Shown here: piece after piece, positions 34,504-44,950 of the stretch | How the letters are laid out: the number at the start of each line of letters is the position of its first letter | Numbering within the stretch: the first letter of the stretch is position 1 | DNA from: Vibrionaceae bacterium | GTDB lineage: Bacteria > Pseudomonadota > Gammaproteobacteria > Enterobacterales > Vibrionaceae | Length of the DNA: 64,000 nt | Assembly (NCBI GenBank): GCA_018222805.1 | Contig: JAAEZQ010000002.1 | Coordinates: 62,001 to 126,000 of the forward strand | Direction: 5' to 3' | The notes under the pieces: model-generated | What the model saw: only the letters and a program-made list of their open reading frames with translations | Database searches by the model: none | What the model was told of the DNA's origin: nothing | Made by a program: the position numbers and the translations under genes

Positions 34504-36537
34504 TTATACAGACTCAATTCCCATGTTGTATAACGTGAATGCATATATATCGGTAGTAAGGTCAATTTGTTTACTCAGTGGCATGCCCGCACCGTGCCCA
34601 GCATTCACATCGATTCGAATCAACACCGGGTTTTCACCCTCATGTTTATCTTGCAACTCGGCAATGAATTTGTAGGAGTGAGCAGGCACCACACGATCAT
34701 CGTGATCGGCAGTGGTCACCAGCGTCGCAGGGTATTGCACACCCTCTTTCACATTATGTACAGGCGAATAACCAAGTAGATACTGGAACATCTCTTCACT
34801 TTGCTCAGACGTACCAAAGTCGTACTTCCAGCCTTCTCCAGAAGTGAATGTATGGTATCGAAGCATATCAAGCACTCCCACAGCTGGCAGTGCCACTTTG
34901 AACAGCTCTGGACGTTGAGTCATGCACGCACCGACCAACAACCCGCCGTTCGAACCACCTCGAATCGCCAAGCGTTCTGAACTGGTGTAGTTGTTGTCGA
35001 TCAAGTATTCAGCTGCGGCGATAAAGTCGTCAAATACGTTCTGTTTTTGCAGTTGGGTGCCGGCATTGTGCCATGCCTTTCCGTATTCACCACCGCCTCG
35101 CATATTGGCTACCGCATAAATACCACCTAGCTCAAGCCAGTTGGCTACATTGCCCGAAAACATTGGCGTCAGGCTGATATTAAAACCACCGTAGCCGTAC
35201 AGCATTGTCGGGGCACTGCCATCAAATTTAGTGCCTTTCTTGTATGAGATGATCATCGGTACTTGTGTGCCATCTTTTGAGGTGTAGAAAACCTGCTTCG
35301 ACTCATAGTCGTTACGATCAAATGGCGCTTTAGATTCTTGATAAAGCTTCGATTCACCCGTTGCTATATCAAAAGAGAAAATCGTCGGTGGCGTGACGTA
35401 ATTGGTGAAGGTGTAGTACAGTGTGGTTTCTTCTTTCTTACCTGCTAAGCCATATGCCGTGCCTTCGCTTGGTAATGCAAGGTCACGAATCCATTCACCT
35501 TGGTAGCTGAATTGCTGTACTTTAGAGAGCACATCAACCATGTAAGTCGCAAATAAATAACCGCCACCTTTAGCGACTTCTAACGGCTGATCTTGCTCTG
35601 CGATGACCTCTGCCCATTGTGAGGTTTGCGTGTTGTAACTGGCGACTTTGCCATTTGGCGCATCAAGATTGGTGTAAAACAGCAGTGTTTCATCCTGATT
35701 ATCGATCAGGTAAGTATCGCCTTGTGTGGTTTCGCGTAGCATCACAATCTCTTGTGCTACTGAGTTCAAGTCGATATAAAACAGTCGGTTACCCGAGGTA
35801 GATTCCGCGCCAGAGATGATTAAGTAGTGATCATCCGTTGTTGTCGTTCCAGATACGTAGCGATGCGTCTGAGAATCCAATGCGCCAAACACGACTTTAT
35901 CTTGTGACTGTGCGGTCCCCAGTTCATGATAGTAAAGTTTATGCTGCTCGGTACGCGCCGACAGTTCGCTGCCTTTTGGCTTATCGTAACTGGAATAGTA
36001 GAAGCCTTTACTGCCTAACCAGGAAATTGAGGTAAATTTAGCGTCGACAATTTCTGGCTCCAACTGCTCTCTGGTTTCCGCATCAATCACAAAGATCTTT
36101 CGCCAATCACTGCCACCTTCAGAAATGGAGTACGCAACTAAACGGTTATCTTTCGAAAAGCTCACTTCACCAAGAGAAGTGGTACCCTCTTCAGAAAAGG
36201 TGTTGGGGTCTAAAAATACTTCTGCCTTACCCTCTCCTTTGCGACGATAAAGTACGCTTTGGTTTTGCAAACCATCATTTTTATAAAAATAGGTGTAGTC
36301 ACCGCGCACAAATGGCTGTGAGTATTTCTCATAGTTTTGGCTGCTTGCGACCAGGTCGCGGATTTTCTGGCGATAAGGGATTTGACCAAGTAAATCAAAA
36401 GTCACTGAGTTTTGGCTTGAGACCCAGTTTGCCGTTTCTTCACTTCGATCATCTTCTAACCAGCGATACGGATCGGCAATATCGTGTCCGAAGTAGCGGT
36501 CCACAATAGAATCTTTGCGAGTTTTTGGGTAATGCAT
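34504..36537 (-). CDS. Prolyl oligopeptidase (S9A family)
   Basis: 677 residues, the standard length. The N-terminal beta-propeller opens with DPYRWLEDDRSEET, and the C-terminal alpha/beta hydrolase has the nucleophile in RGGSNGGLL, Asp in TADHDDRVVPAHS and His in NAGHGAG. It cleaves short peptides after proline, usually in the cytoplasm; no signal peptide is seen. It is monocistronic. Similarity to oligopeptidase B cannot be excluded, but the catalytic segments fit prolyl endopeptidase better. Confidence 0.93.
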   Translation of the reverse strand: MHYPKTRKDSIVDRYFGHDIADPYRWLEDDRSEETANWVSSQNSVTFDLLGQIPYRQKIRDLVASSQNYEKYSQPFVRGDYTYFYKNDGLQNQSVLYRRKGEGKAEVFLDPNTFSEEGTTSLGEVSFSKDNRLVAYSISEGGSDWRKIFVIDAETREQLEPEIVDAKFTSISWLGSKGFYYSSYDKPKGSELSARTEQHKLYYHELGTAQSQDKVVFGALDSQTHRYVSGTTTTDDHYLIISGAESTSGNRLFYIDLNSVAQEIVMLRETTQGDTYLIDNQDETLLFYTNLDAPNGKVASYNTQTSQWAEVIAEQDQPLEVAKGGGYLFATYMVDVLSKVQQFSYQGEWIRDLALPSEGTAYGLAGKKEETTLYYTFTNYVTPPTIFSFDIATGESKLYQESKAPFDRNDYESKQVFYTSKDGTQVPMIISYKKGTKFDGSAPTMLYGYGGFNISLTPMFSGNVANWLELGGIYAVANMRGGGEYGKAWHNAGTQLQKQNVFDDFIAAAEYLIDNNYTSSERLAIRGGSNGGLLVGACMTQRPELFKVALPAVGVLDMLRYHTFTSGEGWKYDFGTSEQSEEMFQYLLGYSPVHNVKEGVQYPATLVTTADHDDRVVPAHSYKFIAELQDKHEGENPVLIRIDVNAGHGAGMPLSKQIDLTTDIYAFTLYNMGIESV

Positions 36538-36658
36538 AACGTCCGTGTTACTCCACTTTATTTTGTTTTAATTGAGACTAATTCTCAACACATACCTTAG
36601 GGCGCTAACGTTTGATTTCAACTAAAAGATTGAAATATTTATTAAATCCATGAGTGAC

Positions 36659-37558
36659 TTAGAAGTAATGAGAAATCGTTAAATAGCGCTCCCGAATATG
36701 CTCAATTAATAGCTTCACTTTGTTGGGTGGCTGGCGAGTAAACGGATACACCGCATAAATGCCCAGCTTTTTGCCGACCAATTCAGGGAAAATATCAACC
36801 AACTGACCATTACGAATGTCGTGATACACCAAGCATCTTGGTACGTAGGCGATACCGTGGCCACCTAGCGCCGCTTTGCGAAGCGCGGTTGCATTATCAG
36901 TAGAAAAGCTTCCCGATACTTTAACAATGTAGTTTCCTTCATCACTCTTAAACTCCCAATCGGAAGCGCCCGTGGTTTGGTAGGCATACTGGAAACAGTT
37001 ATGACGCATCAAATCGATCGGTTCTACTGGTTTACCATTTTTGGCTATATAAGAAGGAGAAGCACACACCACCCATTGAGAGTCGAGAATATGACGCGCA
37101 ATTAAGCTTGAGTCTTCAAGATACCCAGTTCGAATAACCAGATCATAGCCATCAGCCACTAAGTCAACAAATCGATTATCGAGTGACATATCGACGGTTA
37201 ATCCCGGATGAAGGTTGCAAAATTCGGCTACCGCATCAGCAAGAATCAGGTCCCCAGAAATGGACGGCACAGACATCTTGATATGTCCGCTTACATTCTC
37301 TCCAAAGCCTGCAACTGCATCCATAGCCTCCTGAGTGGCTTGCTTCACATTTTTAGCACTATGTAATAACACCTTGCCCGCTTCCGTTAGGGTCAACTTA
37401 CGTGTAGTTCGATATAATAGCTGTGCGCCGATTTCTTCTTCCAACCTGGCAATTCTTTTACTAACTACCGAATTTGTAAGGTTATTTGCTTCCGCAACCT
37501 TACTAAAACTACCCAGCTCTATTACCTGAGAAAATAGGATTAAGTCGTCTGCTCTCAT
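36659..37558 (-). CDS. LysR-family regulator divergent from lldP
   Basis: 299 residues. Winged helix-turn-helix at about 1-60 (GSFSKVAEANNLTNSVVSKR), then a two-lobed effector domain (about 90-290). It is divergent from the lactate permease gene with 162 bases between starts, the classical LysR arrangement, so it probably controls lldP-lldD and itself. It is not the GntR-type LldR of E. coli. The inducer, presumably lactate or a related acid, is inferred. Confidence 0.9.
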   Translation of the reverse strand: MRADDLILFSQVIELGSFSKVAEANNLTNSVVSKRIARLEEEIGAQLLYRTTRKLTLTEAGKVLLHSAKNVKQATQEAMDAVAGFGENVSGHIKMSVPSISGDLILADAVAEFCNLHPGLTVDMSLDNRFVDLVADGYDLVIRTGYLEDSSLIARHILDSQWVVCASPSYIAKNGKPVEPIDLMRHNCFQYAYQTTGASDWEFKSDEGNYIVKVSGSFSTDNATALRKAALGGHGIAYVPRCLVYHDIRNGQLVDIFPELVGKKLGIYAVYPFTRQPPNKVKLLIEHIRERYLTISHYF

Positions 37559-37720
37559 CTCATTATGTCACTTTTGGAATTAATTATTTTCATTATTTCC
37601 CTATATCTAAAAAAAATAAAGGAGTAAATTCACGCCAAATTAACAAAACCATTACAACAGAAGTCGCCTCTACAACGGAAACATACCGTTCAAAAAAGTC
37701 TGCGGACGAAGGATGTACAA

Positions 37721-39412
37721 ATGAGTGAAACCCTACTTGCCCTCGTGGCCTTTTCGCCAATTGTTGTGGCCGCCATTTTATTGGTTGGTCTCAACTGGCC
37801 TGCTAAAAAAGCTATGCCTGTTGCGTTCGGTCTTACCGTCGCTATTGCCCTAATGTTTTGGGATATGTCAGCTACTCGCGTACTGGCATCCGTATTCCAA
37901 GGCCTAGGAATTACCGTATCTGTTCTCTGGATCGTGTTTGGCGCCATCTTCTTGCTCAACACTTTAAAACACACTGGAGCGATCACAACTATCCGTAACG
38001 GCTTTACAGATATCTCTGCCGACCGTCGTGTTCAAACTATCATCATTGCTTGGTGTTTTGGCTCGTTCATCGAAGGAGCATCTGGCTTCGGTACGCCAGC
38101 AGCGATTGCTGCGCCTCTACTGGTTGCTATTGGCTTCCCAGCTATGGCAGCCGTGCTTATGGGCATGATGATTCAGTCTACACCAGTATCATTTGGAGCA
38201 GTAGGCACACCGATCATTGTCGGAGTTAATAAAGGACTGGATTCACATAACATTACCGAGACATTGGTAACTCAAGGTTCAACATGGGAGATGTACCTAC
38301 AGGACATTACCACTCACGTAGCCGTTATTCACGCTGTTGTCGGTACCATGATGCCAGTGCTAATGGCTGTGATGTTAACACGGTTCTTCGGTAAAAACAG
38401 AAGCTGGACTGAAGGTCTCGATATCCTGCCGTTCGCTCTGTTTGCTGGTATCGCATTTACGGTTCCTTACGCATTGACTGGCGTATTCCTAGGGCCTGAG
38501 TTCCCATCTCTGATTGGTGGCCTAGTTGGTCTGTCAATTGTGGTTACCGCAGCGAAAAGAGGCTTCTTAGTACCTAAATCAAAATGGGACTTTGAAAGTG
38601 AAGACAAATGGCCTGCAGAGTGGTTAGGCTCTCTTAAAATCAACATCAAAGAAAAGTCTGGTAAGCCAATGAGCCTAGTAATGGCTTGGGTTCCTTACGT
38701 AATGTTGGCTGTGATTCTTGTTGCTAGCCGAGTTAGTGCTGAGTTCAAAGCCTTCCTTCAAAGCATCAGCTTATCTTTCAGTAATATTCTTGGTGAAGCG
38801 GGCGTTAGCACAGCAATCCAACCGCTATACCTACCTGGTGGTATCCTAGTGTTTGTTGCTCTGCTTGCAGCACTACTACAAAACGGTAGCGCGAAACCAC
38901 TTCGTGAAGCATTCGGTGAATCAAGCAAAACACTCATTGGTGCTGGTTTCGTACTGGTCTTCACAATTCCGATGGTACGTATCTTCATTAACTCAGGCAT
39001 CAATGGTGCAGACCTTGCAAGTATGCCAGTAACAACAGCGAACTTTGCTTCTGACCTTGTAGGCTCTGCATTCCCGGCATTGAGCGCCACCGTGGGTGCA
39101 CTAGGCGCGTTCATCGCTGGCTCCAACACAGTGTCGAACATGATGTTCAGCCAATTCCAGTTTGAAGTAGCTCAAACGCTATCTATCTCAAGTGTGATTG
39201 TTGTTGCACTTCAAGCGGTAGGTGCGGCTGCAGGTAACATGATTGCGATTCACAACGTAGTAGCTGCATCAGCAACGGTAGGCCTGCTGGGACGCGAAGG
39301 AGCGACTCTACGTAAAACCGTTATCCCAACATTCTACTACCTTGTTATGACTGGCATTATCGGTTTGGTACTGATTTACGGATTCCAGGTGACAGATGTC
39401 TTGATGAAGTAA
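37721..39412 (+). CDS. lldP: L-lactate permease
   Basis: 563 residues, about 12-14 membrane helices. Family hallmarks include [19 protein letters not shown] and [20 protein letters not shown]. It imports lactate (and glycolate) by proton symport. The next gene is the lactate dehydrogenase, 300 bases downstream, behind a hairpin that may reduce read-through. The GGACGAAGG stretch upstream is the likely ribosome site. Confidence 0.95.
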   Translation: MSETLLALVAFSPIVVAAILLVGLNWPAKKAMPVAFGLTVAIALMFWDMSATRVLASVFQGLGITVSVLWIVFGAIFLLNTLKHTGAITTIRNGFTDISADRRVQTIIIAWCFGSFIEGASGFGTPAAIAAPLLVAIGFPAMAAVLMGMMIQSTPVSFGAVGTPIIVGVNKGLDSHNITETLVTQGSTWEMYLQDITTHVAVIHAVVGTMMPVLMAVMLTRFFGKNRSWTEGLDILPFALFAGIAFTVPYALTGVFLGPEFPSLIGGLVGLSIVVTAAKRGFLVPKSKWDFESEDKWPAEWLGSLKINIKEKSGKPMSLVMAWVPYVMLAVILVASRVSAEFKAFLQSISLSFSNILGEAGVSTAIQPLYLPGGILVFVALLAALLQNGSAKPLREAFGESSKTLIGAGFVLVFTIPMVRIFINSGINGADLASMPVTTANFASDLVGSAFPALSATVGALGAFIAGSNTVSNMMFSQFQFEVAQTLSISSVIVVALQAVGAAAGNMIAIHNVVAASATVGLLGREGATLRKTVIPTFYYLVMTGIIGLVLIYGFQVTDVLMK

Positions 39413-39420
39413 ACAAAAGC

Positions 39421-39448
39421 GCAGGGTGTTACCGCCCTGCACTGTTTT
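39421..39448 (+). terminator. Hairpin after lldP
   Basis: GCAGGGTG / TTAC / CGCCCTGC (one G-U pair) followed by ACTGTTTT. It is a moderate terminator or attenuator between lldP and lldD. Confidence 0.6.
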
Positions 39449-39518
39449 GACACAGCTATTAGCAACACTACCCGCATCGGTTTCTTTAACCTGCAAATCA
39501 CCCCCGGTAGCTGTGTCA
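39448..39518. repeat. 11-base inverted repeat in the lldP-lldD gap
   Basis: TGACACAGCTA at 39448-39458 and its perfect complement TAGCTGTGTCA at 39508-39518, with a 49-base spacer that itself has CTACCC and GGTAG near the arms. It could fold as a long hairpin in the lldP-lldD mRNA, or be a remnant of a small mobile element. Confidence 0.6.
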
Positions 39519-39713
39519 CCTTCAATCACTTTGCATAACTGATTGAATGATTTAACACAGATTGTTTAATCAATTATGTAAATTGGTTACTAGAATTACT
39601 CTATCTGATAGTCGTACTTCTTTGTTAACCCTTATTCTGATGTCGTCAGCTACTCAGTAGCGATGAGAAACAACGCTCCACAACTTGCTTAGAATAAACG
39701 CTAGGACACCATT
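39519..39713. other. Remainder of the lldP-lldD gap
   Basis: No gene. An AT-rich stretch near 39540-39600 could hold a separate lldD promoter. No clear ribosome site stands immediately before the lldD ATG at 39714. Confidence 0.4.
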
Positions 39714-40856
39714 ATGATTATATCTGCTTCTACCGATTACCGCGCAGCCGCTAAAGCCAAGCTACCTCCATTTTTATTCCACTATATTGATGGCGGCTCT
39801 TACGATGAACGAACTCTGAAGCGCAATACTGACGATCTAGGCGATGTCGCTCTTCGTCAGCGCGTCCTGCGTGACATGACTGATTTAAGCCTGGAAACCG
39901 AGATCTTTGGTGAGAAACTCGCAATGCCTATCGCACTTGCTCCTGTTGGTTTGACAGGCATGTACGCACGCCGCGGCGAAGTTCAGGCCGCAAAGGCAGC
40001 TGAGAAAAAAGGCATTCCCTTCACCATGTCTACCGTTTCTGTTTGTCCAATTGAAGAAGTCGCTCCAGCCATTGAACGTCCAATGTGGTTCCAGCTATAC
40101 GTGCTAAAGGATCGTGGCTTTATGAGAAACGTTCTGGAGCGCGCAAAAGCGGCAGGCGTGACTACTCTGGTCTTCACGGTTGATATGCCAGTACCTGGCG
40201 CCCGCTACCGCGACATGCACTCAGGTATGAGTGGTCCTAATGCTGCAATGCGCCGTGTATTTCAGGCTATGCGCCACCCAAGCTGGGCACTGGATGTAGG
40301 TATGCTGGGTAAACCTCATGATTTAGGTAATATCTCAACTTACCGTGGTGAGCCAACTAAGTTAGAAGATTACATTGGTTGGCTAGGTGCAAACTTTGAT
40401 CCTTCAATTTCTTGGAAAGATCTAGAATGGATTCGTGACTTTTGGGGTGGCCCAATGGTGATCAAAGGTATTCTGGATGAAGAAGACGCAAAAGACGCGG
40501 TACGCTTTGGTGCGGATGGTATCGTGGTATCCAACCACGGTGGTCGTCAGCTAGACGGTGTTCTTTCTACCGCTAAAGCTCTACCAAGTATCGCTGACGC
40601 GGTTAAAGGTGACCTTAAGATTTTTGCTGACTCTGGTGTTCGTACTGGATTGGATGTGGTTCGCATGCTGGCTCTTGGTGCAGACTGTACGCTGCTGGGA
40701 CGTTCTTTTGTCTACGCGCTGGCAGCGCAAGGTGGCACTGGTGTAGAAAACCTGCTTGACCTGTACGACAAAGAAATGCGCGTTGCGATGACGTTAACTG
40801 GCGCAAAAACTATCACCGATCTTTCACAAGACTCTCTGGTAAAACTACCGAACTAA
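39714..40856 (+). CDS. lldD: FMN-dependent L-lactate dehydrogenase
   Basis: 380 residues, the normal length for LldD. It has the FMN-oxidoreductase TIM barrel with substrate/FMN segments [32 protein letters not shown], and the catalytic His-Arg in [12 protein letters not shown]. It oxidises L-lactate to pyruvate at the inner membrane face and feeds electrons to quinone. With lldP it forms a lactate-utilisation unit controlled by the divergent LysR protein. Confidence 0.96.
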   Translation: MIISASTDYRAAAKAKLPPFLFHYIDGGSYDERTLKRNTDDLGDVALRQRVLRDMTDLSLETEIFGEKLAMPIALAPVGLTGMYARRGEVQAAKAAEKKGIPFTMSTVSVCPIEEVAPAIERPMWFQLYVLKDRGFMRNVLERAKAAGVTTLVFTVDMPVPGARYRDMHSGMSGPNAAMRRVFQAMRHPSWALDVGMLGKPHDLGNISTYRGEPTKLEDYIGWLGANFDPSISWKDLEWIRDFWGGPMVIKGILDEEDAKDAVRFGADGIVVSNHGGRQLDGVLSTAKALPSIADAVKGDLKIFADSGVRTGLDVVRMLALGADCTLLGRSFVYALAAQGGTGVENLLDLYDKEMRVAMTLTGAKTITDLSQDSLVKLPN

Positions 40857-40869
40857 AGCCATATACGAT

Positions 40870-40902
40870 AAAAAACGAGCCATCAAAGGCTCGTTTTTTA
40901 TT
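40870..40902 (+). terminator. lldD terminator
   Basis: AAAAAACGAGCC / ATCAAA / GGCTCGTTTTTT, a 12-base stem with a T-run. Confidence 0.9.
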
Positions 40903-40982
40903 GCTAATTAGCTAGGGGCTATAGAACATCATCGATGGTCAAAGAGTCATTCTAATAGTGATTGAAACCGGGACGACGAAAT

Positions 40983-41330
40983 CTAGCTAACTTGATGAAC
41001 GTATTCGATCACCACTTGGTTGCCGTCGATAAACACGTTACTGATATCGCCATCCACCGTCACTCGATTTTGCAGGCATACAGAACCAATAGCAGACATT
41101 TCTCGCTCGTTTAAAGTCGGAATCACTTGACTTGGGCGTACATGTAGCTGCTCGCATAACTGTTTTACAAAACCCAATGTAAGGGGTGAACTACCACGCA
41201 ATAAGCCAGAAAACTCATGCAAGCTTACACCAAGGCGCTTCGCCATATCCATTTGGGTTATGTGCATTTTGGCTTTTTGTGACATCCAAGTGTTATAGAG
41301 CGCATTTCTATCCTGCTCTGTAAATTCCAT
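40983..41330 (-). CDS. XRE-type helix-turn-helix regulator
   Basis: 115 residues from ATG 41330, which has GGAGG five bases upstream; the longer frame to 41378 is rejected. The helix-turn-helix is at about 24-75 (HITQMDMAKRLGVSLHEFSG, LTLGFVKQLCEQLHVRPSQV). The C-terminal 40 residues form a short strand-rich domain (VTVDGDISNVFIDGNQVVIE) of unknown role. Targets are unknown; it stands alone. Confidence 0.85.
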   Translation of the reverse strand: MEFTEQDRNALYNTWMSQKAKMHITQMDMAKRLGVSLHEFSGLLRGSSPLTLGFVKQLCEQLHVRPSQVIPTLNEREMSAIGSVCLQNRVTVDGDISNVFIDGNQVVIEYVHQVS

Positions 41331-41557
41331 ATCTGCCTCCGCTAATTTTAAGTGGCAATACCCTCTCACACTTGCCACCGCTTAATGTTAGCGATAAGTC
41401 AAAGAACTTATAATTAAACGTTCAAGTCCTGTAAGGTAATGTTACTTAACTTTACTGATAATAACGCTGGTTCTATACAATCTTTGTTAAATTTCTGGGG
41501 TGAGCGTTTAATATCTGCTACCTTTCTGACCAAGACTCATTCGAAATAAAGTTACTT

Positions 41558-42661
41558 ATGTCACAGTGGTTTATCGACCTGCAAAATTATGTTCAGGCAC
41601 ATAGTCAGGATTGGAGCGGAAGCGTCCTTTTCATCACACTTGCCAGCTTTTTAGCCTGGGTAGCCTGGCGGTTAGTTCGCTCCCGCCTGGCCATACTGGT
41701 AGAAAAAACGCCATTCCATTGGGATGACATGCTCCTACAGGCACTTAAAGCTCCCGTGAGTACACTCATCTGGTGTTGGCCCGCAACCGTATCACTCGGT
41801 ATTATTTTAGAAAGCGAGCTAAACGACAAGATAGACTGGCTGAGCACGCTCAAACTCATTTTGGTCATCAGCATATTGGTCTGGACCTTAATGAGGTTAA
41901 TCACCAATGTAGAAGAATACATACTCGAACATCAGAAACGCGACGAGACGACGGTACAGGCTATTGCAAAAGTCGCTCGCTTGTTCTTCGCGACACTGGG
42001 TATTCTTACTATCATGCAGGCGTTTGGTCTTTCTCTGTCAGGTCTGCTCACATTTGGTGGTGTCGGTGGCTTGATTGTGGGTTTAGCTGCCAAAGATTTG
42101 CTGTCTAACTTCTTTGGTGGTTTGATGATCTATTTCGACCGCCCATTTAAGGTCGGGGACTGGGTCCGCTCGCCAGACAGAGAGATCGAAGGCACTGTTG
42201 AACGTATTGGGTGGCGCATGACGATAATTCGCACGTTTGATAAACGCCCTCTGTACGTACCAAACTCGGTTTTCAGTAGTATCGTTGTGGAGAACCCTTC
42301 GCGAATGCTCAACCGACGTATCTATGAAAAAATTGGTCTTCGCTATGATGATGCTGAAAAAATGCCGGAGATCATCTCCGCAATCAAAGAGATGCTAAAG
42401 ACTCACAAAGACATCGACGCACGTCAAACGCTCATTGTGAACTTTGATTCTTTTGGCCCATCGTCATTAAACTTCTTTATTTACACTTTCACGAAAACAG
42501 TCAACTGGGTTCGCTTCCATGAGGTGAAACAGGATGTCTTACTTCAGGTAATCACTATCATCAAAGAGCACAATGCAGACATTGCGTTCCCGACTCAAAC
42601 GCTCAAGTTGGACCCAATTCAAATGGCCAACGCAACGGGACAAGATGACAACGATTTGTAA
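41558..42661 (+). CDS. MscS-family mechanosensitive channel (YnaI-like)
   Basis: 367 residues. Four or five membrane helices, the pore helix region LTFGGVGGLIVGLAAKDLLS, and the MscS beta domain FDRPFKVGDWVRSPDREIEG, then a soluble C-terminal vestibule. It opens under membrane tension and releases solutes on hypo-osmotic shock. The extra N-terminal helices and length resemble E. coli YnaI more than MscS. It is monocistronic with a terminator. Confidence 0.93.
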   Translation: MSQWFIDLQNYVQAHSQDWSGSVLFITLASFLAWVAWRLVRSRLAILVEKTPFHWDDMLLQALKAPVSTLIWCWPATVSLGIILESELNDKIDWLSTLKLILVISILVWTLMRLITNVEEYILEHQKRDETTVQAIAKVARLFFATLGILTIMQAFGLSLSGLLTFGGVGGLIVGLAAKDLLSNFFGGLMIYFDRPFKVGDWVRSPDREIEGTVERIGWRMTIIRTFDKRPLYVPNSVFSSIVVENPSRMLNRRIYEKIGLRYDDAEKMPEIISAIKEMLKTHKDIDARQTLIVNFDSFGPSSLNFFIYTFTKTVNWVRFHEVKQDVLLQVITIIKEHNADIAFPTQTLKLDPIQMANATGQDDNDL

Positions 42662-42676
42662 GGAACTAACAGCGCG

Positions 42677-42703
42677 AAGCCCACTCGATTCAGTGGGCTT
42701 TTA
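42677..42703 (+). terminator. Terminator after the MscS gene
   Basis: AAGCCCACT / CGATTC / AGTGGGCTT followed by TTAC. There is no U-run on the minus side. Confidence 0.7.
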
Positions 42704-42722
42704 CATTATGGTTTAGCAGACA

Positions 42723-43442
42723 TCATTGCTTGGTCAAAATCAGACGCGCATTCAATGGTTGTACTGGACGATTGTTCTCACCCATAGCTTTTTCGAACTT
42801 TTTGATTTGCTCAGCTGAGATAGTTTGCGGATCTTTAATCACTAACCAACGTACCCCTTCTGAACATGGTGGTGTCGTCAAAGAACCATTGAAACGATAA
42901 TAGTCTTTGTCACTCGGGATAAGTGCACTCGCGTCAAATGGCGCACGAATAGTAACGTTGTTGTCTTTTTCAGGGACATTCTCAAGCAAGTGAGCAAGCG
43001 CAGGGTTGGCATCACCCTTCTCGAAGAATACCGCCACGACCGCGAGGTTCCCTTGGTCATCAGCATGAACGTAATGCGCCTCTAATGGGTAGGATTTACC
43101 ATCAACATGGTTTTCTGACGGGGTATGGAAGTGGAACTGCTTCAGATTAAATGACTTACCGTCAACAAGCAGGTTGTTATCCCCTTCTAAACTCGTTTGT
43201 AGCGTATGGCCATTGTTCGTCAGCGAAATGACTTTACCTTTATAATCTAATTCCAGCTTGGCCAATTCAGCCAGAACCGCAGACTCAATATTAATCGGGC
43301 TTTGGTTTTTACCCTGTGCACATTCAGAAGCAAATTCTCCCCAATGTTCAGGGCCATGGTGCCCCTCATATCCCCAATTTGCAGCATGTGTAGTACCAAC
43401 CAATGCCAGAGACAAACCTAGCGCAGTGAGTGACTTATTCAT
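42723..43442 (-). CDS. Periplasmic alpha-carbonic anhydrase
   Basis: 239 residues. A signal peptide ends at THAANWG. Alpha-class hallmarks are NQSPINIES, the zinc ligands in LKQFHFHTPSENHVDG and EAHYVHAD, and FNGSLTTPPCSEGVRW. It hydrates CO2 to bicarbonate in the periplasm. It is monocistronic. Confidence 0.96.
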   Translation of the reverse strand: MNKSLTALGLSLALVGTTHAANWGYEGHHGPEHWGEFASECAQGKNQSPINIESAVLAELAKLELDYKGKVISLTNNGHTLQTSLEGDNNLLVDGKSFNLKQFHFHTPSENHVDGKSYPLEAHYVHADDQGNLAVVAVFFEKGDANPALAHLLENVPEKDNNVTIRAPFDASALIPSDKDYYRFNGSLTTPPCSEGVRWLVIKDPQTISAEQIKKFEKAMGENNRPVQPLNARLILTKQ

Positions 43443-43805
43443 AGTGTTACCTTATTCCATCAAGTGAAGTGTTTAAACCTCGCTATACTAATCTCAGAGG
43501 ATCCAGCAGGAATAGTATGAAAACTATGATTACAAGAAAACTTTGGGAGCAAGGCCTCTTGCTGTGTAACTGACAGTTATCTCATGCGCTGCAGCTTCAC
43601 AGAAAGTCACAAAAGCCAAGCGTCTCAGTCTTCTTGGAAATCATCAATCGTTTAGAAGTCCGGATGCCTGTTGACAGATCTAGAATGCATAATCCATAAA
43701 TAAACTAATCAATAGCTGAACGTATATGCTAGGGGACTGGCGTTGTTTCAAGCCCTGTCGGTATTTGGTAAAATCGCTGCAAAATTCATTAGCGAGAACC
43801 CGTGA
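43443..43805. other. Intergenic region upstream of carbonic anhydrase and DUF3859 genes
   Basis: It holds the divergent promoters. The only small frame with a plausible ribosome site is an 18-codon one (43517-43573, AGGA before ATG, beginning MKTMITRKLW), which I do not call as a gene. Confidence 0.4.
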
Positions 43806-44243
43806 GTGGCAAAACGTACTCCAGTTATAGAAATGACGTCCTATGGGATTTATTCCCATTGGGATGCAAAAGCCAAAGAGTTGCCTCAAATTAAGGAGTT
43901 CACTCAAATAGTTACCGCCGATGAAGGTATTGAGTTTGGCTTTACCGTCAATATTAAAAAAGCGAAAGGGCAACTGTTACAGTTTTGCATCTATCATCCG
44001 GGTATCATCAACAAAAAAGGGAAAATCTTAGCGCCTTTTGATGGTGAGGTGTATGTGCGGAGTAACGACTGGCATTTTTATCTGGGAGATACAATTCAGC
44101 TACTGTGCCCGATTAACGGACTAGAAAGCAACTTAGGTGAATGGAGGATGGTGCTGGAAATGCAAGGTAAGACAATCGCCGAGAAAAAGTTCAAAGTCGT
44201 CGCGCGCGACGAAGGCCAGTTCTGGAAAAACCGAGGTTTTTAA
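43806..44243 (+). CDS. DUF3859 protein
   Basis: 145 residues from GTG 43806 (GCGAGAAC upstream). The beta-rich sequence has KFKVVARDEG and LGEWRMVLEMQGKTIAEKK; no signal peptide or membrane segment. I recognise it as DUF3859, a family without known function. It is monocistronic. Confidence 0.8.
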   Translation: MAKRTPVIEMTSYGIYSHWDAKAKELPQIKEFTQIVTADEGIEFGFTVNIKKAKGQLLQFCIYHPGIINKKGKILAPFDGEVYVRSNDWHFYLGDTIQLLCPINGLESNLGEWRMVLEMQGKTIAEKKFKVVARDEGQFWKNRGF

Positions 44244-44338
44244 ACTGACTTATTATTAAAAAACAATCAAGCACAAAAGCGCGGTCTTAGTTTCTACAAG
44301 CAAAGTTCAGCACGATGAATTTAAGAGGCAAGGCTTAA

Positions 44339-44373
44339 AAGCAGACTCATAGTAAAATTTAATGAGTCTGCTT
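44339..44373 (-). terminator. Terminator of the cold shock gene
   Basis: Perfect 12-base arms AAGCAGACTCAT / ATGAGTCTGCTT around an 11-base loop. On the minus strand it is followed by TTAAGCC. Confidence 0.6.
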
Positions 44374-44402
44374 GCTGAGCAAACTATGTATCATCGCTTG
44401 GT

Positions 44403-44606
44403 TTATAGAGGCTTAACGTTAGTCGCACACGGACCTTTTTGCCCCTGCCCTAATTCATATTCCACTTTCTGACCATCACTCAGCGATTTATAACCACTCA
44501 TTTTAATTTCCGAGTGATGGACGAATAAATCTTTACTACCATCATCTGGTGTAATGAAGCCAAATCCTTTATCTCCATTGAACCACTTAACTATTCCTGT
44601 ACTCAT
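44403..44606 (-). CDS. Cold shock protein, CspA family
   Basis: 67 residues from ATG 44606 ([18 protein letters not shown]); an ATG five codons earlier is possible but unlike the family. The nucleic-acid-binding motifs RNP1 (KGFGFI) and RNP2 (LFVHHSEI) are intact. It is a single OB-fold RNA chaperone. The C-terminal half (CATNVKPL) is ordinary. The region upstream is long and gene-free, as is common for csp genes with a structured leader. Confidence 0.93.
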   Translation of the reverse strand: MSTGIVKWFNGDKGFGFITPDDGSKDLFVHHSEIKMSGYKSLSDGQKVEYELGQGQKGPCATNVKPL

Positions 44607-44950
44607 ATTCTCAATCTTCATATTTGGTGAACTATGGATGACTTACCTTGCTATCACCATCGCAAGAGCCGTTTTGTTTTAAAGTTTTTATTAGCTCAAA
44701 AGTAGGCCAATCGATTAAATACACATAAAACTATAAGTAACCATTAGCTTAGTATGGGCAATAGACAAGAAAATTGCTGAAAATATTTGGGCTGAGTTAC
44801 AAAAAGCTCATAAGAAATGACCGCCGAGAGGCAAGCCATCACGCTTTTGTAGGGCTCAGCTTTTATAAGTGTAACTGTTAAAGCTAACCAGCTATATGAA
44901 GGTTTATACAGGCACACTTATTTTCAATTTGGGTAGGATGGATGTTATAT
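44607..44950. other. Gene-free stretch upstream of the cold shock gene
   Basis: It probably contains the cold shock mRNA leader and promoter. Short open frames on the plus strand near 44896 are not supported by a ribosome site. Confidence 0.4.

Noticed and set aside
43517..43573. 18-codon leader peptide before the DUF3859 gene
   Set aside because: A plausible ribosome site, but no attenuator-like hairpins follow and the distance to the next gene is over 230 bases.
43680..43973. 97-codon minus-strand frame across the DUF3859 start
   Set aside because: It overlaps a better gene on the other strand and has no ribosome site.
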